NCBI GenBank assembly: GCA_949295085.1
Contig: CASFJS010000008.1
Location: forward strand, 102,855 to 155,838
Length of the DNA stretch: 52,984 nt
Direction: 5' to 3'
DNA from: an uncultured Pseudomonadota bacterium
Lineage (GTDB): Bacteria; Pseudomonadota; Alphaproteobacteria; RF32; CAG-239
Positions 15,234-24,454 of the stretch are shown in pieces; position 1 is the stretch's first letter; every line of letters begins with the position of its first letter. The notes beneath the pieces were generated by a model. That model made no database searches. It saw only the letters and a list, made by a program, of their open reading frames with translations, and was not told the origin of the DNA. The position numbers and the translations under genes were made by a program.

Positions 15234-16342
15234 ATAAAAAGGTTACGGCATATGGTTTGATCTTTGGTTTGCTGCTTATTGCGGCAGGCAACGCATTTGC
15301 CGGAACCGACATATTGTCAAACGTATTAACTCAAAGCAACAGTTTTTTAAAAGAAGCCGGATTGGTGCAAAAAAAATATTCCGGGATAGCTCGTAAATTG
15401 GTTACGACCAAAGTCAGTATAGATCTGGATAAGTTAGGGGGCGAAAAGATCCAAAAACTGCGGCAAAAAGCCGAAAGTATCAAAGAAAAAGCGGCTCAGT
15501 TGCAAGATCGCATCGAAACAGCCAAAGAGCGCGCAGACGAACTTAAAGCCAAATATGAAGAATTAAACGCCAAAGCAATGGAATACAAAGCCAAGGCAGA
15601 CGAATATATTGCCGCCGGTCAGGAAATAAAAGCATACTACCAAAATTTCAAAGAAGAAGCTGTGAATACCCTGGAAGACATTAAAGAAGCTAAAAATACG
15701 GTTGAAGATAAAATCAACCGGGCCAAAGATGTGTTGGATAAAGAAGATTCGGAGGTCTTGGAAACCGTAACGGCCGATGTTGCCGAGGGTGAATATATGG
15801 TAAGCGAAACAACGACCTCCTCCGGAATGGAAAACAATCAGAGAGTGGTAAACGAGGCAGAAGCGATGGTATCCAACCGGGCCGAGGCCATTCGTTCGGC
15901 TGCCATCTTGGCAGAGGATGTTGTTGCGGATAATATAACGGCCATTCCTCAGACGAGTATCTTGTCAAAAACAATGCCGCAGGTTTCCGCCTCATCGGTT
16001 ATAACGGCGGTTCAAACATCTTCCGAAAATGTATCAAGAATCGAAACACCCCTGCCTTCCAGCCGGTTTGATTTACAAGAGCAGCTTTTGCAGGCCAGTA
16101 CAAGCAGCGACAAAGAGGGCGACAAAAATATTTCGGCAAAAGCAAAATTGGTTGATGGTGTTTCGGCAACAGCGGAGCGTCAAAAATTTACGGCCGGAGA
16201 GGCAGTCGCAAAAACTGAGGCAAGGGCGGCAACAACCGCTCCGGCAGCTCGCGCAACAGTCGCAAAAACTGAGGCAAGGGCGGCAACAACCGCCTCAACG
16301 CAAAGAACGATGAGGGAGAAAGCCCATGCTCAAGATTTATAA
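15230..16342 (+). CDS. Exported coiled-coil protein with Ala-rich tail
   Basis: 370 residues. The start codon overlaps the previous stop by 4 bases. Signal peptide about 1-24 (AGNAFAG), then helices: residues 75-170 form a strong coiled coil of Lys/Glu/Ala heptads (KIQKLRQKAESIKEKAAQL). The second half is low-complexity Ser/Thr/Ala/Glu and ends with two copies of VAKTEARAATTA. The build is the same as in the protein at 12921 without the Cys loops or C-terminal domain. It probably extends from the envelope as part of the T4SS surface structure. No enzyme motif is seen. It overlaps the next gene by 17 bases. Confidence 0.6.
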   Translation: MNKKVTAYGLIFGLLLIAAGNAFAGTDILSNVLTQSNSFLKEAGLVQKKYSGIARKLVTTKVSIDLDKLGGEKIQKLRQKAESIKEKAAQLQDRIETAKERADELKAKYEELNAKAMEYKAKADEYIAAGQEIKAYYQNFKEEAVNTLEDIKEAKNTVEDKINRAKDVLDKEDSEVLETVTADVAEGEYMVSETTTSSGMENNQRVVNEAEAMVSNRAEAIRSAAILAEDVVADNITAIPQTSILSKTMPQVSASSVITAVQTSSENVSRIETPLPSSRFDLQEQLLQASTSSDKEGDKNISAKAKLVDGVSATAERQKFTAGEAVAKTEARAATTAPAARATVAKTEARAATTASTQRTMREKAHAQDL

Positions 16343-16877
16343 AATACTTTTTATGATGCTGGGAGGCGTTTGTATTTGTTTTTCGTCGTCTGCGGCCGAA
16401 ATCAAGGTCAAAGGGGATCCGGAGCTTTTGTGGCTATCGCCTTTGGGCAAGGAAGATATTGAAAATAATGCGTATAATCGTTGTCGACTGATTAAATTGA
16501 TCAAACCCGGAGCCGGACAAACAACGCGAACCGATAAAAATAATTTTGATATTTTTTCAAGTTACATATCTAATCTTTATGCGCAGTCGATCAAGATATC
16601 CGCCTATATTGCCGAAGAAGACAAAAATGAAAGTGACACTTCTTCTTCGCAAACATCATTGGATAATGAAAAAGCGATTATCGAACAAGAAATAATCCAG
16701 CGCTTGGCCGATATTTCCCGGCGAATAAATATCATTAATTCGTTTGAGGCGGGGATTGCGATGCTGGATTCGTTATGGTACATAAGAAATCTTGGACCGA
16801 CGACATATGAGGAATTCAGAGCTTTGCAGAATGGTAAATATGAGTATGTTACCGATTGTGAGGTATTGAAGAAATAA
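16326..16877 (+). CDS. Small exported protein of unknown function
   Basis: 183 residues, with the start inside the previous gene and GAGGGAGAAA upstream. Signal peptide about 1-23 (SSSAAE). The mature part has LLWLSPLGKEDIENNAYNRC, which weakly resembles the L-x-L-x-C...C-I-R domain of the proteins at 12921 and 14646, then a mostly helical domain ending in a second Cys (TDCEVLKK). It may be a third divergent member of that domain set. No function can be assigned from sequence alone; context makes it part of the T4SS exported-protein operon. Confidence 0.55.
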   Translation: MLKIYKILFMMLGGVCICFSSSAAEIKVKGDPELLWLSPLGKEDIENNAYNRCRLIKLIKPGAGQTTRTDKNNFDIFSSYISNLYAQSIKISAYIAEEDKNESDTSSSQTSLDNEKAIIEQEIIQRLADISRRINIINSFEAGIAMLDSLWYIRNLGPTTYEEFRALQNGKYEYVTDCEVLKK

Positions 16878-16889
16878 CGGGGAAAGATC

Positions 16890-18236
16890 ATGAAACTTTG
16901 GGCTATAACAAAATATTTTTTAATAATTTTAGCGGTGGTGATACTCAACGCTCAAACCGCCTGTGCCCAAAACCCGTTTAAACTGGATATAAGCAAAACG
17001 GCCGGAAAAATTTCCGACGGCATACAAAAAATACAAGAAAATTTTCAAACCACGATGGAGCAAATCAGTGAATCGCAGTTTGCGACATTTATCGGTAACG
17101 GTATTAAAGCAGCCAAAGACGGCATTAATTACGCCAAAGAAACCTACCAAAAAGTGGTAGAAACCTACCAGGGTGTCAAAGATGCCGTTGTTAATTCCAA
17201 GGAATATGAGATCGCCATGCTGTCCAAAAAGATTGCCGAAGAGAGCAAAGTTCTGAGCGATTTGCAAAAAGAAAAAGCAAGCAGACTGGCCGAATTGGAG
17301 GAATCAAAAGAGCTGGAGCGCATCACTTTGGAGGAAAAAGTAATCCAGGCTCAGGATAATTTTCAAGTCAGGGTAGATATATACCAAGGCGAAATGCAAA
17401 AAGCCGAAACGGATACCGAAAAAGCGGCAATTCAAGAAGAAATGATATCTTTTCAGTCTGCCAATGATGCCGAAATGGCCAGCCTTAATCAGGAAATAGC
17501 GGCGCTTGAAAGCACGCTGGAAGAAGAAAATCAGTTGATAGAAGACGAATTTTCCGTCAAGCTTTATGAACAAGGCGAAAAAATTGCTGAGCTGACATTG
17601 GAGCTTCAAGAACTGGTCAGTGAAAGCAGTGCCGATTCCGGAGGCTCGTCATCATTTGATCCGCTGCAGGAAACAACCAAAGCCATGGATGAGCTGTCAT
17701 TTAAAGAGGGGGCGGTGGTTTCCTTAAAGGACCGCAAAGAAAAAGAACGGGTGCGTAAATCTCGTAAAAAGAGCGTCGTTTTGGATTCGTCTTCCAGCAC
17801 GGTAACGCAAATTGCCTCCATTCAAAACACGCAAAATGAGCAGGAAAATACTTCTGATACGTCCGAAACGGTTAACGGCAAATCGGAAGCCGTGCAGACT
17901 GCCGTTCAAAACACGGTTTTTCAAATGGAAGCCTTGCACAGATATTTGGTTATGGAAGTAGAAAATTTGAAAGCGCAAACATTGTTGATTTTGGCCAACA
18001 GCGAGATTCGTACGGGCGAGCCAAAAACCGTGATAGATATCTGCGACTATGAGGATAAAGGCGGAAGCACAAATCTGGCCGATTTGGTGCAAAAAGGCAA
18101 AGACACCTTATCGGATGTCCAAGACAAGGTTGAAGACGTTAAAGATGTCGGTGAAGATATCGGTGATACGGCAGATGCCATAAAAGGAGCCGGCGAAGAT
18201 GTCAACGGTGCGTTGGGTATGATGGGTATAATGTAG
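16890..18236 (+). CDS. Exported coiled-coil protein
   Basis: 448 residues, with CGGGGAAAG before ATG 16890. Signal peptide about 1-26 (TACAQ), then NPFKLDISKTAGKISDGIQ, which recalls the mature start of the proteins at 12921 and 18247. Residues 90-240 are long amphipathic helices rich in Glu/Lys/Gln, then a Ser/Gly linker, a basic patch (RKEKERVRKSRKKS), a further helix and a C-terminal amphipathic segment (VQDKVEDVKDVGEDIGD) ending in GALGMMGIM. Its length and composition suggest a fibrous periplasmic or surface protein. A VirB5 relation is possible from the N-terminus but not shown. Confidence 0.6.
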   Translation: MKLWAITKYFLIILAVVILNAQTACAQNPFKLDISKTAGKISDGIQKIQENFQTTMEQISESQFATFIGNGIKAAKDGINYAKETYQKVVETYQGVKDAVVNSKEYEIAMLSKKIAEESKVLSDLQKEKASRLAELEESKELERITLEEKVIQAQDNFQVRVDIYQGEMQKAETDTEKAAIQEEMISFQSANDAEMASLNQEIAALESTLEEENQLIEDEFSVKLYEQGEKIAELTLELQELVSESSADSGGSSSFDPLQETTKAMDELSFKEGAVVSLKDRKEKERVRKSRKKSVVLDSSSSTVTQIASIQNTQNEQENTSDTSETVNGKSEAVQTAVQNTVFQMEALHRYLVMEVENLKAQTLLILANSEIRTGEPKTVIDICDYEDKGGSTNLADLVQKGKDTLSDVQDKVEDVKDVGEDIGDTADAIKGAGEDVNGALGMMGIM

Positions 18237-18246
18237 GAGAAAAGCA

Positions 18247-21200
18247 ATGAAACGGTTGGTTATGGCAAGTTTGGTGTTTTTTCTCTTAAGGGTGTCATCC
18301 GCGGAAGCGCAAACACCGTTTGATTTGATTTATCATGCCTTGCCGACGGTGCCGACATTTGATATTCCGGAAGAAGTTGCTCAGGTTACCGGTAATTTGC
18401 AAAGTTCTTTTAATCAGGCCAAGCAAATCGTTTTACAGGCCAAATCGGATGTAACCAGTCTGCAATCAGCCGTTACGGCAACGTTTGAAAACATAAAAAA
18501 CGGGACTTTTATTGATATTAACGGCGCTTCCGGTCAGGGTAAAGAAACTTTTTGCGGCAAACCGTTGAAAGATGTTAAAGTTAAAAAAATCGCCAAAAAA
18601 ATGCGGCAGGTTTTTCTAACCTATAGATCATACAAAGGAGACGATGTTTTAGCCAAAGAAGAACAGCGTGAGCAATTTTATATTGAAAATGTTTATGCCA
18701 TTTATGTCGCCGCCATTGAATTACAAAACAAATTAAACGGAGACATTAAGACCAAAATATCCACGGCTCGGAGCTGTGCCGAGGGGGATGGCGCGGCTTG
18801 CGGTTATCCGTCGACGGATGAGGGCGGTAATAACGAAGTTTTGTTTGCATACGGTAAAGCATTGGAAACTTTGGACAGTGTGGTTCGTCTTTGGGAAAAT
18901 GTGACAGCCCTGAAAGCCCGCCTGAAAGCCGTTGAGGCCATGCAAGGGCTTACGCCGATGGTCGAAACGGAAGCCGACAAAACCGATAATGACGAAACGG
19001 CTTTCCTCCATCATAACAACACGCCGCTTTCCGCCGTTGCAATGCTGCATAACTCATCACCGTTGGCTTTTGCCCAGGTTGGTTATAAAGGCGTAACACC
19101 ATCGCTGGCTAATATTGAAGCCGGAATCTCCGGAAGTCGCAGCGAGGCAACGCAACTTATTGGCCAAGCGGTTGCCGGCAGCGCGGAAATGGAATTAAAA
19201 ACCGTTCCGAGACGGGCAAAATTTGTCTCGCAAGAAGAAACGACGGCTCGGTCCGCGGCGGTGAGGTCTGAAGCCGTATCCGCGGTAAAAGCGGAGGCTC
19301 CTGCCGCCGCGGCGTCACAAGCGGCAACATCGGCCAGAGCGACCAGAGCAGAAATATCCAAAGCAGAAACGGCGGATCGCGTAAAGTCTGTTGCCGTTGA
19401 TGAGAGGGCAAGTGCCGTCAAGGCAGATGTCGCGGCCGTCTCGCAAGAAGAAACGACGGCTCGGTCCGCGGCGGTGAGGTCTGAGGCCGTATCCGCGGTA
19501 AAAGCGGAGGCTCCTGCCGCCATGGTGTCACAAGCGGCAATATCGGCCAGAGCGACCAGAGCCGAAACGGCCAAGGTGAGCATGTCCAGAGCAGAAACGC
19601 TCAGAGCGAAAACGGCTGATGAAGCCGAGCGCGTGAGTATTGTCCGGATGGGGGTTGAGTTTGCCTCTCCAAAGGAGGCCGATAATGAACATCCGCTGGT
19701 AGATGCCGAAGAACAGATGGAAGAATTATCAAATCTTACGCCGGTTGAAGTCAAGGTCAACGAGGCGATGAGTGTTCATAATATGTTGAAACAGCTTAAA
19801 GAATATCGTAAAGTGGCGGAACAAGTCGTGACGGCGAGAAAAGATCATCAGCGCAGCTTGGAAAAGTTACAAAAAGCGGAGCAATGTGCCATAAATTTTA
19901 TGGGGCATTATTTTAGCGATCCGGTAAAGCCGTGGTCTGATGTGTCGTTGGAAAAATATGTTAACAATCATGAAGTACGGGGAGGTATTTCTCGGTGGGC
20001 GGTTGATGCTTATGAAACAGCCAAAGCGGCAGAAACATCAACAATATCGACGGATGATGTTGCGCAAATGTCGTTTGATGCCGACACTCAGGCAGATCTG
20101 CAGGATGATCCCGATATGAAAAAAGCCGAAAAATTATCGCAAAATACGACCATATCCGTCAACACCAGCAAACAAGAGGCTTCGGCGGAAGAAAGCCGGC
20201 GGTCTGCGATACTCCCGTGGCAGATTGGCGCAGAGGCCGTAAAATTATTGTGGGCCGATGCCGGAGATTGGGGAAGACCGACAAATGTTGAGGTATGGGA
20301 AGACGCCAAAACGTTTTACAACCAGTATCTGCGTCGCAAATACGACAATATCAGATCATACCTAAAGAGTTTTACCCGGGATGATGTGTTGGCGCTAATT
20401 ATCAGTCGGCTGCGCGGACAAGAAACGGATATATCCGAAACAAAATATCAGCAACAGCTTAAAAAATCCAGAGCAGAGGCCGCATCTCAAATGGTATCGA
20501 CAACAAATTCCCGGGTACAGTACAATGCTGCCAGCCGGAAAAAACTCGAATCTTTGCAACAACAGCGGGAGACACTGGTGTCCAGACTGGATAAAGCCAA
20601 TGACAACGTCAATGAAAAACGCAATACGATAGCCGATATTCGTTCCGTTGCCGAAGATTCGGCAACTCAGGCGATTGACGGTATTGTTAATGCCGAAGTT
20701 GTTTTTCCGGCGGTTGGCCAAACAACGGTCAGCGAAGTTAAAATAGAAGATAAAATCATCGGTGCCGATAATTTGACGGCAGCCGTATCGGCAAAAACAA
20801 AAAACAACACCGATGAAGAAAAAATCGCCTCATTGGAAGAAGAAGCCAAAACGGGCGAGATTGAGAGGGACAGACTAAAAGAGGATTTGGAAGCGTTGGA
20901 CAACAGCATTGCCGAAGCGATTCACGAGGCTCAGGAGACGGCAGCCGTGGAAAGAATGCAGGGGTCGCAAACATTGTCGGCGATCCAAACGCAACTAACG
21001 GCAGCGGTGCAGGAAAATGCTTCACAATATGCCGAAGATGTGCGCAAAAACTTAGAAGATGTCTTAGAACCCTTGGTTGATGAAGAATCGGCCCTGACAC
21101 TCCCGATATTGGTTGCGCAGGCGGTTCGGGCGGCCGATTCGTCGCTGCAGGCGTTCTACACGCAGGTTGACAGCATCATTGAGCTTCATTACAATCAACT

Positions 21201-22632
21201 GATGAATATGCGAGATTTATTATATCGTCCGGCGGGGCATGAAAGAGTTGTCCAAATCCATCAACAAATGATTGATGAATTAAAAGCACTTACTCTTGTT
21301 TATAATGTTGCCGGGTTGATAGAAATTAATGATATTGCCTTATATGCCAAACTGCTGAGTATGGATACATCGGCCGAAACAGAGGGCTTTTTCGTCGGCG
21401 CAGCCCCCAAAGAGCGGGATCTTAAAGCGCCGTACGCCATCCCGAATTTTAGTCTGCCGCCGGTACGGGAGGTTTTTCACTTTGATGTTGATGACTACGC
21501 CAATATCAAACCCTACGTCAAAGGAAAAGAAGATGACAGGGCGGTCACGGCCGAAGAATTTTTAAATTATGGCGGAGATATTCCGTTGATATGGCAATAC
21601 ATGTTAAAGGATAATGCTTTTATCGAAAGCCAGTTCGATTTAAAAGAGGCCTTGACGTCAAGTTGCGGAGCGTATGTTTTCAGACGCGGCGGCTTTATGC
21701 CGTGTGTTGTTGACGGATCGGATATCATCATCGATGTTAACGATGGCGGAGAATTTATTCGTCGTGGTGATGAAAAAGTAAGCCTCTCCGCCGTGCCGAC
21801 ATGTTATCTCATGTATATGAAAAACGGCAAGCCGTACCATCGGCTTGTGGATGCCGAAATTGATATCAAAATGACAACAAGAGATTCTTCGGAAAGAGAC
21901 AAAATTTTAAATAACCCGCTTCCGCTGGACGATTATTTGGCGTTTGTACCGCCGGAAAGCAATTGCCAGGGCAGTGAACTCGGTATCTTTTTACGAGCCG
22001 GAGAAAACAATACCCTGTACTTTAACGATCCGGTTGCCGATGCTTATAATTTGCTGCAACGAGACGATGATACGGAAGATATGACGCGCAAAGAAAAAAA
22101 TCGTTTGGCCGGCGCAAAATATGCGGAATTTTCCAGAAACCAGATCGGCGATTTTCTTAAGTTTGTTGAAAACGAGAAGGTACAACGTGAGAATATGGAA
22201 GAATACGAGCAAAAATACGAGGCTCAGCTGGAAGAAGTCAAACAGCAGCTCGAGGCATACGGTTTTGCCCCGTCGGAAAGTTTTGATTTAATCAATGATG
22301 AAGATTATGAGCTCGCCGCCGAAAAACTTAATGAGATCAAATCCGGAGTGTCATCGGAGGTCAAAATATCCCTGGCTCAGGTTGATCAAAGCGACAATGC
22401 ACCGGTTCAGGAAAAAGTAGGAAATTTTGAAAAACTTATATCGGTCATGCAACAGGATAAGAATGCGGTTATGAGTGTTTCGATAACCACGGCCGATAAC
22501 AACAATATCGACGCGGATTTGAAAAAAGCCGAAGCCGATGCCGAGCTTGTAGATAAGTATAAAAACAGTTTAAATGACCAGGCTGATGATTATACTGATA
22601 TTGAAGAGCCATATTGCGCTAATTACTGGTAA
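18247..22632 (+). CDS. Giant exported helical protein with Ala-rich repeats
   Basis: 1461 residues, with TAGGAGAAAA before ATG 18247. Signal peptide about 1-21 (AEAQ), then TPFDLIYHALP and a VirB5-like helical N-domain with a possible disulfide pair (SCAEGDGAAC). Residues about 325-460 are Ala/Glu/Arg-rich with a direct repeat of 71 codons. Then come helical and coiled-coil regions (about 490-960) and a more globular C-terminal part (about 1040-1330) with mixed beta-type sequence and several Cys, followed by a final coiled coil ending in EEPYCANYW. It has no membrane helix after the signal peptide. It ends the run of six exported proteins directly before virB8 and is probably a large surface or periplasmic T4SS component. 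No family is recognised. Confidence 0.62.
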   Translation: MKRLVMASLVFFLLRVSSAEAQTPFDLIYHALPTVPTFDIPEEVAQVTGNLQSSFNQAKQIVLQAKSDVTSLQSAVTATFENIKNGTFIDINGASGQGKETFCGKPLKDVKVKKIAKKMRQVFLTYRSYKGDDVLAKEEQREQFYIENVYAIYVAAIELQNKLNGDIKTKISTARSCAEGDGAACGYPSTDEGGNNEVLFAYGKALETLDSVVRLWENVTALKARLKAVEAMQGLTPMVETEADKTDNDETAFLHHNNTPLSAVAMLHNSSPLAFAQVGYKGVTPSLANIEAGISGSRSEATQLIGQAVAGSAEMELKTVPRRAKFVSQEETTARSAAVRSEAVSAVKAEAPAAAASQAATSARATRAEISKAETADRVKSVAVDERASAVKADVAAVSQEETTARSAAVRSEAVSAVKAEAPAAMVSQAAISARATRAETAKVSMSRAETLRAKTADEAERVSIVRMGVEFASPKEADNEHPLVDAEEQMEELSNLTPVEVKVNEAMSVHNMLKQLKEYRKVAEQVVTARKDHQRSLEKLQKAEQCAINFMGHYFSDPVKPWSDVSLEKYVNNHEVRGGISRWAVDAYETAKAAETSTISTDDVAQMSFDADTQADLQDDPDMKKAEKLSQNTTISVNTSKQEASAEESRRSAILPWQIGAEAVKLLWADAGDWGRPTNVEVWEDAKTFYNQYLRRKYDNIRSYLKSFTRDDVLALIISRLRGQETDISETKYQQQLKKSRAEAASQMVSTTNSRVQYNAASRKKLESLQQQRETLVSRLDKANDNVNEKRNTIADIRSVAEDSATQAIDGIVNAEVVFPAVGQTTVSEVKIEDKIIGADNLTAAVSAKTKNNTDEEKIASLEEEAKTGEIERDRLKEDLEALDNSIAEAIHEAQETAAVERMQGSQTLSAIQTQLTAAVQENASQYAEDVRKNLEDVLEPLVDEESALTLPILVAQAVRAADSSLQAFYTQVDSIIELHYNQLMNMRDLLYRPAGHERVVQIHQQMIDELKALTLVYNVAGLIEINDIALYAKLLSMDTSAETEGFFVGAAPKERDLKAPYAIPNFSLPPVREVFHFDVDDYANIKPYVKGKEDDRAVTAEEFLNYGGDIPLIWQYMLKDNAFIESQFDLKEALTSSCGAYVFRRGGFMPCVVDGSDIIIDVNDGGEFIRRGDEKVSLSAVPTCYLMYMKNGKPYHRLVDAEIDIKMTTRDSSERDKILNNPLPLDDYLAFVPPESNCQGSELGIFLRAGENNTLYFNDPVADAYNLLQRDDDTEDMTRKEKNRLAGAKYAEFSRNQIGDFLKFVENEKVQRENMEEYEQKYEAQLEEVKQQLEAYGFAPSESFDLINDEDYELAAEKLNEIKSGVSSEVKISLAQVDQSDNAPVQEKVGNFEKLISVMQQDKNAVMSVSITTADNNNIDADLKKAEADAELVDKYKNSLNDQADDYTDIEEPYCANYW
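19225..19575 (+). repeat. 213-bp direct repeat inside the 18247 gene
   Basis: A segment starting GTCTCGCAAGAAGAAACGAC at 19225 recurs at 19438, 213 bases (71 codons) later, with only a few changes over about 85 bases and weaker similarity after that. It encodes SQEETTARSAAVRSEAVSAV in both copies and lengthens the Ala-rich linker in frame. Confidence 0.8.
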
Positions 22633-22646
22633 CCCGGACAACACAG

Positions 22647-23402
22647 ATGGATTCTAAACAAATTACAGGCGGAACACAGACACTGGCCCTGGCGGGCAGC
22701 GAAAAAGAACCGCATTATCTGGAGCAGCTGGAAGAAACACATAGTTCCTTGCGTCAGACATATTATCTGTGGGTTTCCCGCTTTTTTATTTTAACGGCAA
22801 TCATCTCCATGGGGTTTATGATTCTGGCTTCATTGTCGTTGTTCCGGTTGGCCCCGCTGGTAACGATAGAGCCTTTTTTGCTGATTAATCAAAGCGAGTC
22901 GGAGAATATTGTCCGCAATGAGGCAATTGCTCAGGATATGGCTTCCAGAGACAAACTTCTGGAAATGTTTATCCGTCAATATGTTATTCTGCGCAATACG
23001 GTGATCAATGATCCGGTAGAAATGCGCACGCGCTGGATGTCCGGCGGAATGCTCAACTATCTTTCCTCACCGGAGGTTTATAACGAATTTGGCCAAACCA
23101 CAAAAACACTGTGGGAAACCATGTTCAAGCAGGTTTTGGTTCGCGAGGTTGAAATTATATCGGTTACGCGCCAGGGCGGGAGCCGTTCATCGGTATGGAA
23201 AGTCGATTTTAAAACTTATGATCTGTATAACGAGCAGGGAAAAACGCAGCAGCAACAGGAAACAACTTTAAGAGTTCGTTATTGGACGGCATCGGTCACG
23301 GCATATTTTATTCCGGAGCGTTCGTTTATTGTTACACGCCTGATCAATCCGCTTGGTTTTACGGTAACGCGCTATTCACAAACCGAAGTTGAGATATTCT
23401 AA
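22647..23402 (+). CDS. virB8: VirB8-like T4SS protein (copy 1)
   Basis: 251 residues, starting 14 bases after the previous stop with a weak ribosome site, so probably coupled. A cytoplasmic tail of about 40 residues is followed by one membrane helix (about 45-70) and a periplasmic domain of NTF2-like fold. Typical VirB8 points are VTIEPFLLINQ after the helix, RQYVILRNTVINDP, W-M-S-G, the strand with VWKVDFKTYD, RYWTASVTAYF and the terminal NPLGFTVTRYSQTEVEI. VirB8 is a bitopic scaffold in the inner-membrane complex that contacts VirB6, VirB9 and VirB10. A second copy lies at 23710; the two are clearly different in sequence. Confidence 0.88.
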   Translation: MDSKQITGGTQTLALAGSEKEPHYLEQLEETHSSLRQTYYLWVSRFFILTAIISMGFMILASLSLFRLAPLVTIEPFLLINQSESENIVRNEAIAQDMASRDKLLEMFIRQYVILRNTVINDPVEMRTRWMSGGMLNYLSSPEVYNEFGQTTKTLWETMFKQVLVREVEIISVTRQGGSRSSVWKVDFKTYDLYNEQGKTQQQQETTLRVRYWTASVTAYFIPERSFIVTRLINPLGFTVTRYSQTEVEIF

Positions 23403-23448
23403 TTGTTGATAAGTATATCTAAGCTGTTAGACATTTAAAATAAAACAG

Positions 23449-23454
23449 TATACT
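23449..23454 (+). promoter_or_regulatory. Possible -10 element upstream of the virB7-virB11 group
   Basis: The 102-base gap before the VirB7-like gene contains TATACT at 23449-23454 with TAGACA at 23428-23433, but the spacer is only 15 bases. The gap itself, unusual within this tight cluster, suggests a second transcription start here. Confidence 0.25.
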
Positions 23455-23504
23455 TTCATAATATCCGTAGTTTTAAGCAAAACCCGTAAAGAAAGGTTGT
23501 TTTG

Positions 23505-23693
23505 ATGAAAATGAAATTTAAATTATTGGCATTATGTCTGCTGGTGGCTTTATCCGGATGTTACGGATCATATTATGAACCGGAGCCGGTTGGTATCGGT
23601 ACCGGCAGTGATGAGCTTAAGTTGTCGCCGTGTGCCTGCATGGAAATTGAGCTGCCCAAAACATTGCCGGATTGGTTTGTTGCAACAATCTGA
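23505..23693 (+). CDS. VirB7-like small lipoprotein
   Basis: 62 residues from ATG 23505, with GAAAGG at 23491-23496; a TTG at 23502 is a weaker alternative. The signal peptide ends in a clear lipobox (LVALSGC, Cys 19), so the mature protein is a 44-residue outer-membrane lipoprotein. It contains a CAC motif and ends in ELPKTLPDWFVATI. VirB7 proteins are short lipoproteins that bind VirB9 and stabilise it at the outer membrane, in some systems through a disulfide. The position between virB8 and virB8-virB9 is where virB7 normally lies. The call rests on size, lipobox and gene order; sequence identity in this family is always low. Confidence 0.6.
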   Translation: MKMKFKLLALCLLVALSGCYGSYYEPEPVGIGTGSDELKLSPCACMEIELPKTLPDWFVATI

Positions 23694-23709
23694 ATAATGA
23701 AAGGGTGAT

Positions 23710-24447
23710 ATGGTGGAAGAAATCGGGCAAAATCGTCCCCAGTCAAGGCTTTTGGAGGGCAGAAATTCCGCAAGGCGTCGTCCGGCGGCCAAAAGCAGAC
23801 AAGAGGATGTTTTCGTCGCCAATATTGCGGAGAAGCGTTATTTGTGGACGGCAAGGGCTTTTGCCGTTATCACGGCTTTTAGTCTGTGCTGCAATATTGT
23901 TTTGGTGTTGGCCATTTTGCAGGTTGTTCCGCTTTATCGCGTAGAGCCTTTTTTGCTGACTTTTCAAAACCGTTCGGAGCAGGTTTACAACATTCAGCCG
24001 ATTACGACCGAGCTGCGCAACCGCAAAGCCATAACGGAAGTATTTGTCCGCGAATATGTGCTGTTGAGAAGTTCGTTTAGCTCGGATGTCGCGGAGGCCG
24101 AGGCCCGTTGGATGCCGGGCGGCCCCATTCAGGAAATGTCAGACAATCGGGTTTATCAGGATTTTTTGGATAATGTTGCCAAAAGAGCCATCAGTATTAT
24201 CAAAAACAACGGCATGGAGCGGGAGGTTAAAATCCTTTCGGTCAATGAGCTGACAAACGGCATCTGGCAGGTAGAATACGAAACCCGCGACATGTACCCC
24301 GATTCCGCCCAGCCGGAAATAAGCTATTGGACGGCATCGCTTAACGTCGGATATCGCCGGAAAACGGTTAAATACGGGGACAGATTAAAAAATCCGGTTG
24401 GTTTTACGGTATACAGATACGCTTTAAGCCGCAACAGAGTGGAGTAG
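23710..24447 (+). CDS. virB8: VirB8-like T4SS protein (copy 2)
   Basis: 245 residues. ATG 23710 has AAGGG close by; a GTG directly after it would have better spacing. A longer basic cytoplasmic tail (about 50 residues, Arg/Lys-rich) leads to one membrane helix (about 52-75) and the VirB8 periplasmic domain: LYRVEPFLLTFQNRS, REYVLLRSSFSSD, RWMPGG, IWQVEYETRDM, YWTASLNVGY and the terminal NPVGFTVYRYALSR. It differs from copy 1 in the tail and loops and lies directly before virB9, like a canonical virB8. Two VirB8 forms could form a mixed ring or serve two assembly stages. Confidence 0.88.
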   Translation: MVEEIGQNRPQSRLLEGRNSARRRPAAKSRQEDVFVANIAEKRYLWTARAFAVITAFSLCCNIVLVLAILQVVPLYRVEPFLLTFQNRSEQVYNIQPITTELRNRKAITEVFVREYVLLRSSFSSDVAEAEARWMPGGPIQEMSDNRVYQDFLDNVAKRAISIIKNNGMEREVKILSVNELTNGIWQVEYETRDMYPDSAQPEISYWTASLNVGYRRKTVKYGDRLKNPVGFTVYRYALSRNRVE

Positions 24448-24454
24448 TTGTAAC

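Noticed and set aside
19083..19760. 225-codon Ala/Ser-rich open frame on the - strand
   Set aside because: It mirrors the Ala-rich repeat of the 18247 gene; no ribosome site or domain is seen.
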